From: Betaproteobacteria bacterium
GTDB lineage: Bacteria; Pseudomonadota; Gammaproteobacteria; Burkholderiales; Casimicrobiaceae
NCBI GenBank assembly: GCA_016716425.1
Contig: JADJWJ010000022.1
Coordinates: 62,001 to 126,000 of the forward strand
Reading direction: 5' to 3'
DNA length: 64,000 nucleotides
The notes below the pieces were generated by a model. The model had not been told where the DNA came from. It did not search any database and worked only from the letters and a program-made list of their open reading frames with translations. Both the position numbers and the translations under genes were made by a program. Below, piece by piece: positions 1 through 6,309 of this stretch. The number at the start of each line of letters is the position of its first letter. The first letter of the stretch is position 1.

Positions 1-213
1 GCCGGCGTGCGCGAGATCGCCGCGGCCATCGCCGCCAAGTCGCCGCTCGCGATCCGCGGCACCAAGGAGATGATCACCTACGCGCGCGACCACTCCGTCG
101 CGGACGCGCTCAACTACGTCGCGACGTGGAACGCGGCGATGCTGCTGTCGGCCGACCTGCCGGAGGCGATGGCGGCGGCGCGGGAAAAGCGGGCGCCGAA
201 GTTCCGGGACTGA
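1..213 (+). CDS. Enoyl-CoA hydratase/isomerase (crotonase) family protein, C-terminal fragment
   Basis: Only the last 70 codons lie in the window; the gene is cut by the left edge. What is visible is the C-terminal helical part of a crotonase-fold protein. A segment reading SPLAIRGTKEMI is followed by a helix around YVATWNAAMLLSADLPEA, and the protein ends in a basic KRAPKFRD tail. This pattern, with the lysine-rich end after a DLPEAMAA-like helix, is typical of enoyl-CoA hydratases acting in fatty-acid or aromatic-acid beta-oxidation. The oxyanion-hole and catalytic residues lie upstream and cannot be seen, so the substrate and the exact subfamily cannot be named. Confidence 0.75.
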   Translation, partial: AGVREIAAAIAAKSPLAIRGTKEMITYARDHSVADALNYVATWNAAMLLSADLPEAMAAAREKRAPKFRD

Positions 214-221
214 AGTCGGGG

Positions 222-827
222 TCAGCGCGCGGGCATGTACGGCGCGATGTTCTTCATGGCCCGGGAGACGTAGTCGTCCTTCTCGCCGACGGGTGCCACG
301 TAGTGCAGCGCGGACGCGGCAGCCTCCATGCCTTCGAGGCGCGCGATGATCCACGCCGCCAGGTGCTGCGAGGAAAGGCAGCCACCGGCGGTGGCGACGT
401 TGCCGGCGGCGAAGAATGGCTGGTCCAGCACGTCGACCCCGGCCTCCTGCACCCACGGCTTGGTCGTAAGATCGGTGCACGCGGGGACCGCGCCGAGCAT
501 CCCCAGCTTCGCGAGCACGAGCGTGCCGGAGCACTGCGCTCCGATCAGTTGCCGCGCCGGATCCAGGCGGAGCGCCGACATGATCGGCGCATCCTGCACG
601 ATCTCCCGCGTCTTCATGCCGCTGCCGACGATCACGGCGCTCGCCGAGGCGGCCTCGGAAAGTGCCGAGCCGGCGTGGACGACGACACCGTTCATCGACG
701 TGACCGTCGGCTCGGGGCAACAGAGCGTCACGCGCCAGCCCGGCCGCCTGACGCGGTTGAGGATCCCGAGCGCGATCAGCGAGTCGAGCTCGTTGAAGCC
801 CTGGAACGTGAGGATGGCGATGTGCAT
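222..827 (-). CDS. DJ-1/PfpI family protein
   Basis: A 201-residue protein with the class-I glutamine amidotransferase-like fold of the DJ-1/PfpI/ThiJ group. It opens with a beta strand (MHIAILTFQGF) and carries the nucleophile elbow GAQCSGTL with the conserved cysteine at residue 99. A later histidine lies in SSQHLAAW. Members act as glyoxalases, chaperones, isonitrile hydratases or regulators, so the activity cannot be assigned from sequence alone. There is no AraC-type DNA-binding extension. It converges on the upstream crotonase gene, with 8 bases between the two stop codons. Its own upstream region is a long stretch without genes. Confidence 0.8.
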   Translation of the reverse strand: MHIAILTFQGFNELDSLIALGILNRVRRPGWRVTLCCPEPTVTSMNGVVVHAGSALSEAASASAVIVGSGMKTREIVQDAPIMSALRLDPARQLIGAQCSGTLVLAKLGMLGAVPACTDLTTKPWVQEAGVDVLDQPFFAAGNVATAGGCLSSQHLAAWIIARLEGMEAAASALHYVAPVGEKDDYVSRAMKNIAPYMPAR

Positions 828-1445
828 GTCGGGTCCGAAGCGTGGGTCACGACCCGGCTACGCCCAACATACCGAGCTTGACGGCGGGGCGCGCCGACAC
901 GCGACAAGTGAAGCCCCTTGCCGCCCGTCCGGCTGGGCGCCGGGCCAGGCATCGCCATTACTCCTCGGCTCGCGAGGGCAGCGCATGACTACGCGTCTGT
1001 CTTTTCGCTCACCGGCAAAGGTCCTGTGCCAACCGCCGGCGGCGGTTGCGCGGATTCGGATTTCCGTTGACGCTTCGCTTCGTTCTTCTGCTTTTTCGCA
1101 AGGTCTCTTTGTCGCTTTGCGAACGCGTAATTGGTCTTTGCCAAGTCGAAAGCCCTTTCGTCGATTGGAACGGGCTAAGGGTAACCCAATGAGAGGACAC
1201 ATGCCGGACTTCGGCGAACTCCGAGGCCTAACAGGCGGTTGAAATTCTCACAGTGTCATCCCGATGAGCCAAGCGAAGAGGGATCCGCTTTCGCGCAAGC
1301 CACTGATTCGCCGGGAAAGCAATTGCCAACAAGAATCAATCCCACACCTCCGAGGGTGGCGCGCAATCTGCAACGCCACTTCACTCGCCGAAGCACGCGA
1401 ACGCCTCGCATTCCCGCTCGTGAGCGGCACGGCGTCAGGGCGCCC
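828..1445. other. 618-base interval without a recognisable gene
   Basis: No frame here gives a protein-like translation. The part from about 985 to 1240 is visibly less GC-rich than the flanks, with runs such as TTTTTCGC and AATTGG and a segment rich in TTCG and TTGC. At about 1256-1292 there is a half copy of a CATCCCGA...GAGGGATC dispersed repeat that recurs as an inverted pair near 3.6 kb. The interval may be a decayed gene or a repeat landing site between rpiA and the PfpI-type gene. Nothing more definite can be seen. Confidence 0.5.
1256..1292. repeat. Half copy of CATCCCGA/GAGGGATC dispersed repeat
   Basis: The stretch begins CATCCCGATGAGCCAAGCG and ends AGAGGGATCCGC. It resembles the left arm of the inverted element at about 3583-3679, which begins CATCCCGAGGGGCGTAGCG and continues GAGGGATCTGCT. 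No matching right arm is seen here. It lies in the gene-free stretch beyond the 3' end of rpiA. Confidence 0.5.
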
Positions 1446-2114
1446 TTACCGGACCGATGGCGTCAGCGTCCTCACCCCCCCCTCGGTCCCGAGCAGGATC
1501 ACATCCGCTCCCCGCCGCGCGAACAACCCCACGGTCACGACCCCCGGGATCTGGTTGATCGCCGTCTCCAGCGCGACCGGGTCCGTGATCGACAGTCCGG
1601 ACACGTCGAGGATCACGTTGCCGTTGTCGGTCGTGAAGCCCATCCGCCACGCCGGCTGGCCGCCCAGGTGCACGAGCTCGCGCGCGACGTAGCTCCGCGC
1701 CATCGGGATCACCTCGACCGGCAGCGGAAACTTGCCGAGCACCGGGACGAGCTTCGAGGCGTCGACGATGCAGACGAACTTGCGGCCGACCGCCGCGACG
1801 ATCTTCTCGCGCGTCAGCGCGCCGCCGCCGCCCTTGATCATCGCGCCGTGCTCGGTCACCTCGTCGGCGCCGTCGATGTAGACGGGCACGTCGTCGACGT
1901 TGTTGAGCTCGTCGACCTCGATGCCGTGCGCGCGCAGGCGTTCGGTCGACTTGACCGAGCTCGACACCGCGCCCTTGATCCGGCCCTTGATCGTCGCGAG
2001 CTCGTCGATGAAGCAGTTGGCCGTCGAGCCGGAGCCCACGCCGACCCAAGCTCCCGGGACCACGTACTTGACCGCCTCGCGCGCCACCGCCTGCTTGAGC
2101 TCGTCCTGCGTCAT
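1446..2114 (-). CDS. rpiA: Ribose-5-phosphate isomerase A
   Basis: A 222-residue RpiA, the usual length. The enzyme interconverts ribose-5-phosphate and ribulose-5-phosphate in the non-oxidative pentose phosphate pathway. The phosphate-binding GSGST is at residues 27-31, the DGADEV motif at 81-86, and the KGGGGALTREK active-site segment follows with the catalytic glutamate at 103. A conserved lysine sits at 121 in DASKLV. The start is the ATG of MTQDELKQAVA. The gene is followed 3' by the gene-free interval and preceded 30 bases upstream by the DUF808 gene on the same strand, so the two may be co-transcribed. Confidence 0.95.
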   Translation of the reverse strand: MTQDELKQAVAREAVKYVVPGAWVGVGSGSTANCFIDELATIKGRIKGAVSSSVKSTERLRAHGIEVDELNNVDDVPVYIDGADEVTEHGAMIKGGGGALTREKIVAAVGRKFVCIVDASKLVPVLGKFPLPVEVIPMARSYVARELVHLGGQPAWRMGFTTDNGNVILDVSGLSITDPVALETAINQIPGVVTVGLFARRGADVILLGTEGGVRTLTPSVR

Positions 2115-2144
2115 GTGCTGAACCCTCTGTGCGATCGCCCGATT

Positions 2145-3086
2145 CTACGCGGCGCGCGGCACGCTCCGGAGGCGGCCCGCGACGTGCATCGCCGCCACCA
2201 GTACGCCGCCGGCCGCCACACCCACGATCGCGTCCGCGGCGAGCGGCCCCAGCAGCGCGATGCCCGGAACGCCGCCCGCCGTCGCGACGGCCGCCTCGAT
2301 CGCGTGGTGCAGCGGCCCGATGCCGTGCACGAGGATGCCGCCGCCGACCAGGAACATCGCGGCGGTCCCCGCGACGGACAGGCCCTTCATCAGCCACGGC
2401 GCCGCGCGCAGGATGCCGGCGCCCAGCGCGCGCGCCATCCGCGGCCCCGCGCCGTCGCCTTCGCGCCCGCGCAGGTACAGCCCCGCGTCGTCGAGCTTCA
2501 CGATGCCGGCGACGAGGCCGTAGACGCCGACCGTCATCAGCGCGGCGATGCCGACGAGCACGCCGATCCGCGTTCCGAGCGGCGCCTGCGCGACCGTCCC
2601 GAGCGCGATGACCACGATCTCGGCCGACAGGATGAAGTCGGTGCGCACGGCGCCCTTGATCTTCGCGCGCTCGAACGCGACCAGATCGACAGCCGGGTCG
2701 GTCAGCGCCTGCGCGAGCGCATCCTGCGCCGCGGCGCGCTCCGCCGGTCCCTGCAGGAACCGGTGCGCGAGCTTCTCGAAGCCCTCGTAGCACAGGTACG
2801 CGCCGCCGACCATCAGCAGCGGCACGATCGCCCACGGGGCGAACGCGCTGATCGCGAGCGCGGCGGGCACGAGGATCGCCTTGTTGACCGCCGAGCCTTT
2901 GGCCACCGCCCACACGACAGGCAGCTCGCGCTCGGCGCGCACGCCGGAGACCTGCTGCGCGTTGAGCGCCAGGTCGTCGCCCAGCACGCCGGCGGTCTTC
3001 TTCGTCGCGACCTTGGTGAGCACCGCGACGTCGTCGAGGACGCTCGCGATATCGTCGAGGAGCGCTAAGAGGCCGGTCGCGGCCAT
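2145..3086 (-). CDS. DUF808 family inner-membrane protein (YedI-like)
   Basis: A 313-residue integral membrane protein. The N-terminal sequence LLALLDDIASVLDDVAVLTKVA, followed by KTAGVLGDDLALNAQQV, is the hallmark of the DUF808/YedI family. Several hydrophobic segments follow: around 100-125, then pairs near 175-215 and 240-300. The function of the family is unknown. It is encoded on the minus strand ahead of rpiA with a 30-base gap. The upstream gene, a small secreted SH3 protein, is 21 bases away on the same strand, so these three genes could form one transcript. Confidence 0.85.
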   Translation of the reverse strand: MAATGLLALLDDIASVLDDVAVLTKVATKKTAGVLGDDLALNAQQVSGVRAERELPVVWAVAKGSAVNKAILVPAALAISAFAPWAIVPLLMVGGAYLCYEGFEKLAHRFLQGPAERAAAQDALAQALTDPAVDLVAFERAKIKGAVRTDFILSAEIVVIALGTVAQAPLGTRIGVLVGIAALMTVGVYGLVAGIVKLDDAGLYLRGREGDGAGPRMARALGAGILRAAPWLMKGLSVAGTAAMFLVGGGILVHGIGPLHHAIEAAVATAGGVPGIALLGPLAADAIVGVAAGGVLVAAMHVAGRLRSVPRAA

Positions 3087-3107
3087 CGGGAAACGCGCGC
3101 TGCCGCG

Positions 3108-3524
3108 TCAGCCGCGGCGGCCCGGATTGACCGGCGCCGGCGGGAGGAACCCGGGCTTCTCCCAGTCGACCCAGCGCGCGGCGTCGCCGTGCCAGCGCCG
3201 GCGCGCGTAGTGCGCGTCCCAGTACTCGCGCACGGAGAACGTCACGACCGGCGCCTGCCGGCTCGCGAACGGCTGCGCCAGATACGAAGCGGCGATCCAG
3301 CCCCGCGTGCGCCCGGCGACGACGTCGCACCAGCGGCCGTCGGCCGTGCAGCCGGCGATGTGCAGCGGCTCGCGCGCCGGCAGCCACGTGACGACAGGGA
3401 ACACGCGGTCAGGGCCCGCGCGCACGTTGACGGCGTCGCGCGTGTGCGCGAGCTGGGCCGCCACCGGCGCGGACAGCGCGAGCAGCAGCACGGCGAGCCA
3501 CGACCGCATCGACGCTTGCTTCAT
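3108..3524 (-). CDS. Secreted SH3 domain protein
   Basis: A 138-residue protein starting MKQASMRSW with a clear signal peptide: a hydrophobic LAVLLLALSA core and likely cleavage after PVAAQ. The mature part begins with a bacterial SH3 (SH3_3/YgiM-like) domain. It shows the typical VNVRAGPDRVFPVV strand pattern, a CTADGRWCDV segment with two cysteines, and GWIAASYL. A proline-rich basic tail follows. Such domains bind peptidoglycan or scaffold envelope proteins. A longer in-frame start at 3695 would add 57 residues translated from a dispersed repeat, so the internal ATG at 3524 is chosen. It precedes the DUF808 and rpiA genes. Confidence 0.75.
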   Translation of the reverse strand: MKQASMRSWLAVLLLALSAPVAAQLAHTRDAVNVRAGPDRVFPVVTWLPAREPLHIAGCTADGRWCDVVAGRTRGWIAASYLAQPFASRQAPVVTFSVREYWDAHYARRRWHGDAARWVDWEKPGFLPPAPVNPGRRG

Positions 3525-3582
3525 CGTCGTGGAATTTAGCACGCGGCGGCTGTCGCCAGCGGGCCGTGGAGTGCTCCGCGGC

Positions 3583-3679
3583 GTCATCCCGAGGGGCGTA
3601 GCGACGAGGGATCTGCTGGTGCGCCTCGCGCCGAGTCTCCCCGACAGCAGACCCCTCGCTGCGCTCGGGATGGCACCGG
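3583..3679. repeat. Inverted dispersed repeat (CATCCCGAG ... CTCGGGATG)
   Basis: The left arm begins CATCCCGAGGGGCGTAGCG and ends GAGGGATCTGCTG. The right arm is its approximate reverse complement, CAGCAGACCCCTCGCTGCGC followed by TCGGGATGG. The two arms are separated by about 25 bases, so the element could form a long imperfect hairpin. It lies between the AI-2E permease and the SH3 gene. A half copy is at 1256-1292. Confidence 0.65.
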
Positions 3680-3731
3680 GAAAGGGGTCTGCCAAGGGGA
3701 TCCGGATATCGGCGCGAACTTCCGCGGACTG

Positions 3732-4814
3732 CTAGTCATCGGACAGATCGCCGTTGCGCGACAGCAGTACCGCGATCGGCCGCGTCGGGGCGAACTCGGA
3801 GAACACGATTGCCATCACCGCGGTGACCGGCACGGCGAGGAAGGCGCCGGCCACACCCCACAGCCCCGACCACACGGTCAGGCTGACGAGGATCACGAAC
3901 GGCGACAGGTTGAGCGAGTTGCCGAGCAGGTACGGGTCGAGGAAATTTCCGATGACGAACTGCACGACGAAGAGCCCGGCGAGCAGCGTCAGCACGGTGC
4001 CGAAGTCGCCGAACTGGACGATCGCCATCGCGACCGGCAGCGCCACCGCGAGGAACGAGCCGATGTACGGCACGTAGTTGAACAGCACCATCAGCATCGC
4101 CCAGAACGCCGCGAACTCGAGGCCGTACAGCCACATGAGGCCGAAGGAGAGCACGCCCTGCAGGAAGCCCAGGAACGTCTTCAGCGCGAGGTACGAGCCC
4201 ACGCGGGCGTTGATGCTCTCGAAGATCTGGCGGACGCGCGCCGCGTTGGCCGGGCCCCCGGCGATCCGGTCGACCTTGGCGGCGAACGCCCGCTGCTCGA
4301 GCAGGAGGAACGCGACGTAGAGCAGGACGACGATCACGCCGCCGGCGATGGACGCGGCGACCGCCACCGACGAGCCGATCAGCGCCTGCAGGCTCACCTG
4401 CTCGAGGAAGATCTGCCGCAGCGTGCCCCAAGTCGGCTCGTCCTCGACGCCGAAGCGCACGGCGAGCTGCTGGATCGCCGCGAGCAGGCTCGCCTGGTAC
4501 TGCGGCGCGCGCGCGGCGACGCGATCGAGGTTCGCGAGCGCGATGAAGGCGACGAAGGCCAGCGCGCCCGCCGTCAGCAGCACCGACAGCGCGTAGCGCA
4601 GCTTCAGCGGCAGCGCCGGGCCGAGTCCGGGAATCCGCCCGAACTGCCGCGTCACACCGACGATCACGAACGCGACGAGCGCGGCGAGCACGACCGGGAC
4701 GAACACGCCCTTGCCGACGTGGAGCACCCAGCCGACGATCAGCGCGAGCAGGGCGCCGTAGACGTACGCCTGCAGCTGTGCGTGCGGCGGCGTCCCCGGG
4801 GGAGCGACCGTCAC
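3732..4814 (-). CDS. AI-2E family (PerM-type) membrane transporter
   Basis: A 360-residue polytopic protein of the AI-2E transporter family. It has an N-terminal pair of membrane helices (about 12-60) and a third helix near 75-95. A soluble amphipathic region with EQVSLQALIG follows, then a C-terminal cluster of hydrophobic helices containing the family-typical NYVPYIGSFLAV and GNFLDPYLLGNSLNLSPFV motifs. Homologues export small molecules or act as ion antiporters; the family name does not prove autoinducer transport. The start is GTG at 4814, because it overlaps the aceF stop in a GTGA arrangement. Expression therefore appears translationally coupled to pyruvate dehydrogenase E2. The link to that complex is positional only. 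Confidence 0.85.
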   Translation of the reverse strand: MTVAPPGTPPHAQLQAYVYGALLALIVGWVLHVGKGVFVPVVLAALVAFVIVGVTRQFGRIPGLGPALPLKLRYALSVLLTAGALAFVAFIALANLDRVAARAPQYQASLLAAIQQLAVRFGVEDEPTWGTLRQIFLEQVSLQALIGSSVAVAASIAGGVIVVLLYVAFLLLEQRAFAAKVDRIAGGPANAARVRQIFESINARVGSYLALKTFLGFLQGVLSFGLMWLYGLEFAAFWAMLMVLFNYVPYIGSFLAVALPVAMAIVQFGDFGTVLTLLAGLFVVQFVIGNFLDPYLLGNSLNLSPFVILVSLTVWSGLWGVAGAFLAVPVTAVMAIVFSEFAPTRPIAVLLSRNGDLSDD

Positions 4815-6214
4815 AGCAGCACGCGGCGGAAGTCTGCAAGCACGGCTGCGAGAAACGCGGTGAAGCGCGCCGCTGCCGCGCCGTCGATGACGCGGTGGTC
4901 GTAGGAAAGCGACAGCGGCAGCAGGAGCCGCGGCACGAACTCGCTCCCGTTCCAGACCGGCTTGGTCGCGCTCTTCGACACGCCGAGGATCGCCACCTCG
5001 GGCGCGTTGATGATCGGCGTGAACGCGGTGCCGCCGATGCCGCCCAGCGAACTCACCGAGAAGCACCCGCCCTGCATGTCGGCGGGGCCCAGCTTGCCCT
5101 CGCGTGCCTTCGCCGACAGCGCGCCCATCTCGCGCGCGATTTCCAGCACGCCCTTGCGGTCGGCGTCCTTGACCACCGGCACGACGAGCCCGTTCGGGGT
5201 GTCCGCCGCGAAGCCGATGTGGAAGTACCGCTTGCGCACGAGGTTTTCGCCGTCGAGCGACGCGTTGAAGTCGGGGAATTTCTGCAGCGCCGCCACGCTC
5301 GCCTTGATCAGGAACGCGAGCATCGTCACCTTCACCCCCGACTTCGCGTTCGCCTCGTTCAGGCGCACGCGCAGCGTCTCGAGGTCCGTGATGTCGGCCT
5401 CGTCGAACTGCGTGACGTGCGGGATCAGCACCCAGTTGCGCGCGAGGTTGGCGCCGGAGATCTTCCGGATCCGCGAGAGCGGAATCGCCTCGACGGGGCC
5501 GAACTTCGCGAAGTCGACCTTCGGCCACGGCAGCAGGTCGAGCCCGCCGCTGCCCGTGGCGGCCCCGACCGCCGCACCGCCGGCCACCACGCCGGTCAGC
5601 ACGCCCTTGACGAACGCCTGCACGTCCTGCTGCTGGATCCGTCCGTTCGGACCGGTACCGGCAACGCGCGCGAGGTCGACGCCCAGTTCGCGCGCGAACC
5701 TGCGCACCGACGGCGACGCGTGGGCGGCCTTGAAACCATCGTCGTCAACGGCAGCTCTCACCCCCGACCGTTCTCCCGCAGGCGGCGGTCCCCTCACCCC
5801 CGACCCCTCTCCCGCGGGCGGGAGAGGGGAGGAAGGCTGGGCCACCGCCGGCGTGTCCATCGCGCTCCCTCTCCCGCTTGCGGGAGAGGGCCGGGGTGAG
5901 GGTGTCGCCGCCGCGTCCATCGCGCTGCCGCTCCTGCCTGCGGGGGAGGGCTGGGGTGAGGGTGAAGGTGCGGACGCCGCCGCCTCCAGCACCAGCACGA
6001 CCGCCCCCTCGCTCACCTTGTCGCCGACCTTCAACCGCACCTCGCGCACGATGCCGGCCGCCGGCGACGGCACGTCCATCGTCGCCTTGTCGGACTCGAG
6101 CGTGACCAGCGCGTCTTCGGCCTTGACCGTGTCCCCGGCCTTGACGAGGACCTCGATCACCGGGATGTCGCGGAAGTCGCCGATGTCCGGGACCTTGACC
6201 TCGATCGTGCTCAC
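4811..6214 (-). CDS. aceF: Dihydrolipoamide acetyltransferase, E2 of pyruvate dehydrogenase
   Basis: The 467-residue E2 core of the complex converting pyruvate to acetyl-CoA. One lipoyl domain is at residues 1-78, with the lipoylated lysine at 43 in ESDKATMD. The E1/E3-binding domain is near 153-195 (SVRRFARELGVD, GTGPNGRI). The acyltransferase domain spans about 225-467 and has the catalytic DHRVIDG motif near its end. The inter-domain linker, about residues 80-155, is not the usual Ala-Pro sequence. It is translated from four copies of a palindromic repeat and reads as Pro/Ser/Gly/Arg-rich units such as SPRPSPASGRG. The start is GTG at 6214. aceE lies upstream, with 95 bases between. Confidence 0.95.
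   Translation of the reverse strand: MSTIEVKVPDIGDFRDIPVIEVLVKAGDTVKAEDALVTLESDKATMDVPSPAAGIVREVRLKVGDKVSEGAVVLVLEAAASAPSPSPQPSPAGRSGSAMDAAATPSPRPSPASGRGSAMDTPAVAQPSSPLPPAGEGSGVRGPPPAGERSGVRAAVDDDGFKAAHASPSVRRFARELGVDLARVAGTGPNGRIQQQDVQAFVKGVLTGVVAGGAAVGAATGSGGLDLLPWPKVDFAKFGPVEAIPLSRIRKISGANLARNWVLIPHVTQFDEADITDLETLRVRLNEANAKSGVKVTMLAFLIKASVAALQKFPDFNASLDGENLVRKRYFHIGFAADTPNGLVVPVVKDADRKGVLEIAREMGALSAKAREGKLGPADMQGGCFSVSSLGGIGGTAFTPIINAPEVAILGVSKSATKPVWNGSEFVPRLLLPLSLSYDHRVIDGAAAARFTAFLAAVLADFRRVLL
5754..5975. repeat. Four palindromic repeats (CTCTCCCGC/GCGGGAGAG family) inside aceF
   Basis: Four units fall within the aceF coding sequence. Their cores are near 5757-5788 (degenerate), 5790-5831, 5864-5904 and 5921-5964. 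Each has a hairpin core of the type CCTCTCCCGC-NN-GCGGGAGAGG flanked by CTCACCCC or GGGGTGAGGG. The last two are also preceded by a shared GCGTCCATCGCGCT. All four are in frame, so aceF stays open. The same family occurs between genes at about 17.06, 18.45, 18.52 and 28.45 kb. Confidence 0.85.
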
Positions 6215-6224
6215 GTCGCTAACC

Positions 6225-6301
6225 CTTTCACAGAAGACGCGTCAGACGCCGAGAAATCCGGAACGTCTTTCCTCTGCGCCTCTGCGTCTCCTTGTGCGTA
6301 T
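6225..6301. repeat. Dispersed repeat of CTCTGCGTCTC type between aceE and aceF
   Basis: The aceE-aceF gap holds CAGAAGACGCGTCAGACGCCGAG on one side and CCTCTGCGCCTCTGCGTCTCC on the other. The two sides are partly complementary. Related sequence with better-kept arms occurs at 40519-40592 and 54016-54148. It could form a hairpin between the two genes and alter the E1:E2 ratio, but there is no uridine run to mark a terminator. Confidence 0.45.
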
Positions 6302-6309
6302 TCCATCCA

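Noticed and set aside
1239..3068. A 609-codon plus-strand frame opposite rpiA and the DUF808 gene
   Set aside because: The composition is Arg/His/Asp-rich without motifs; it is the antisense of two clear genes.
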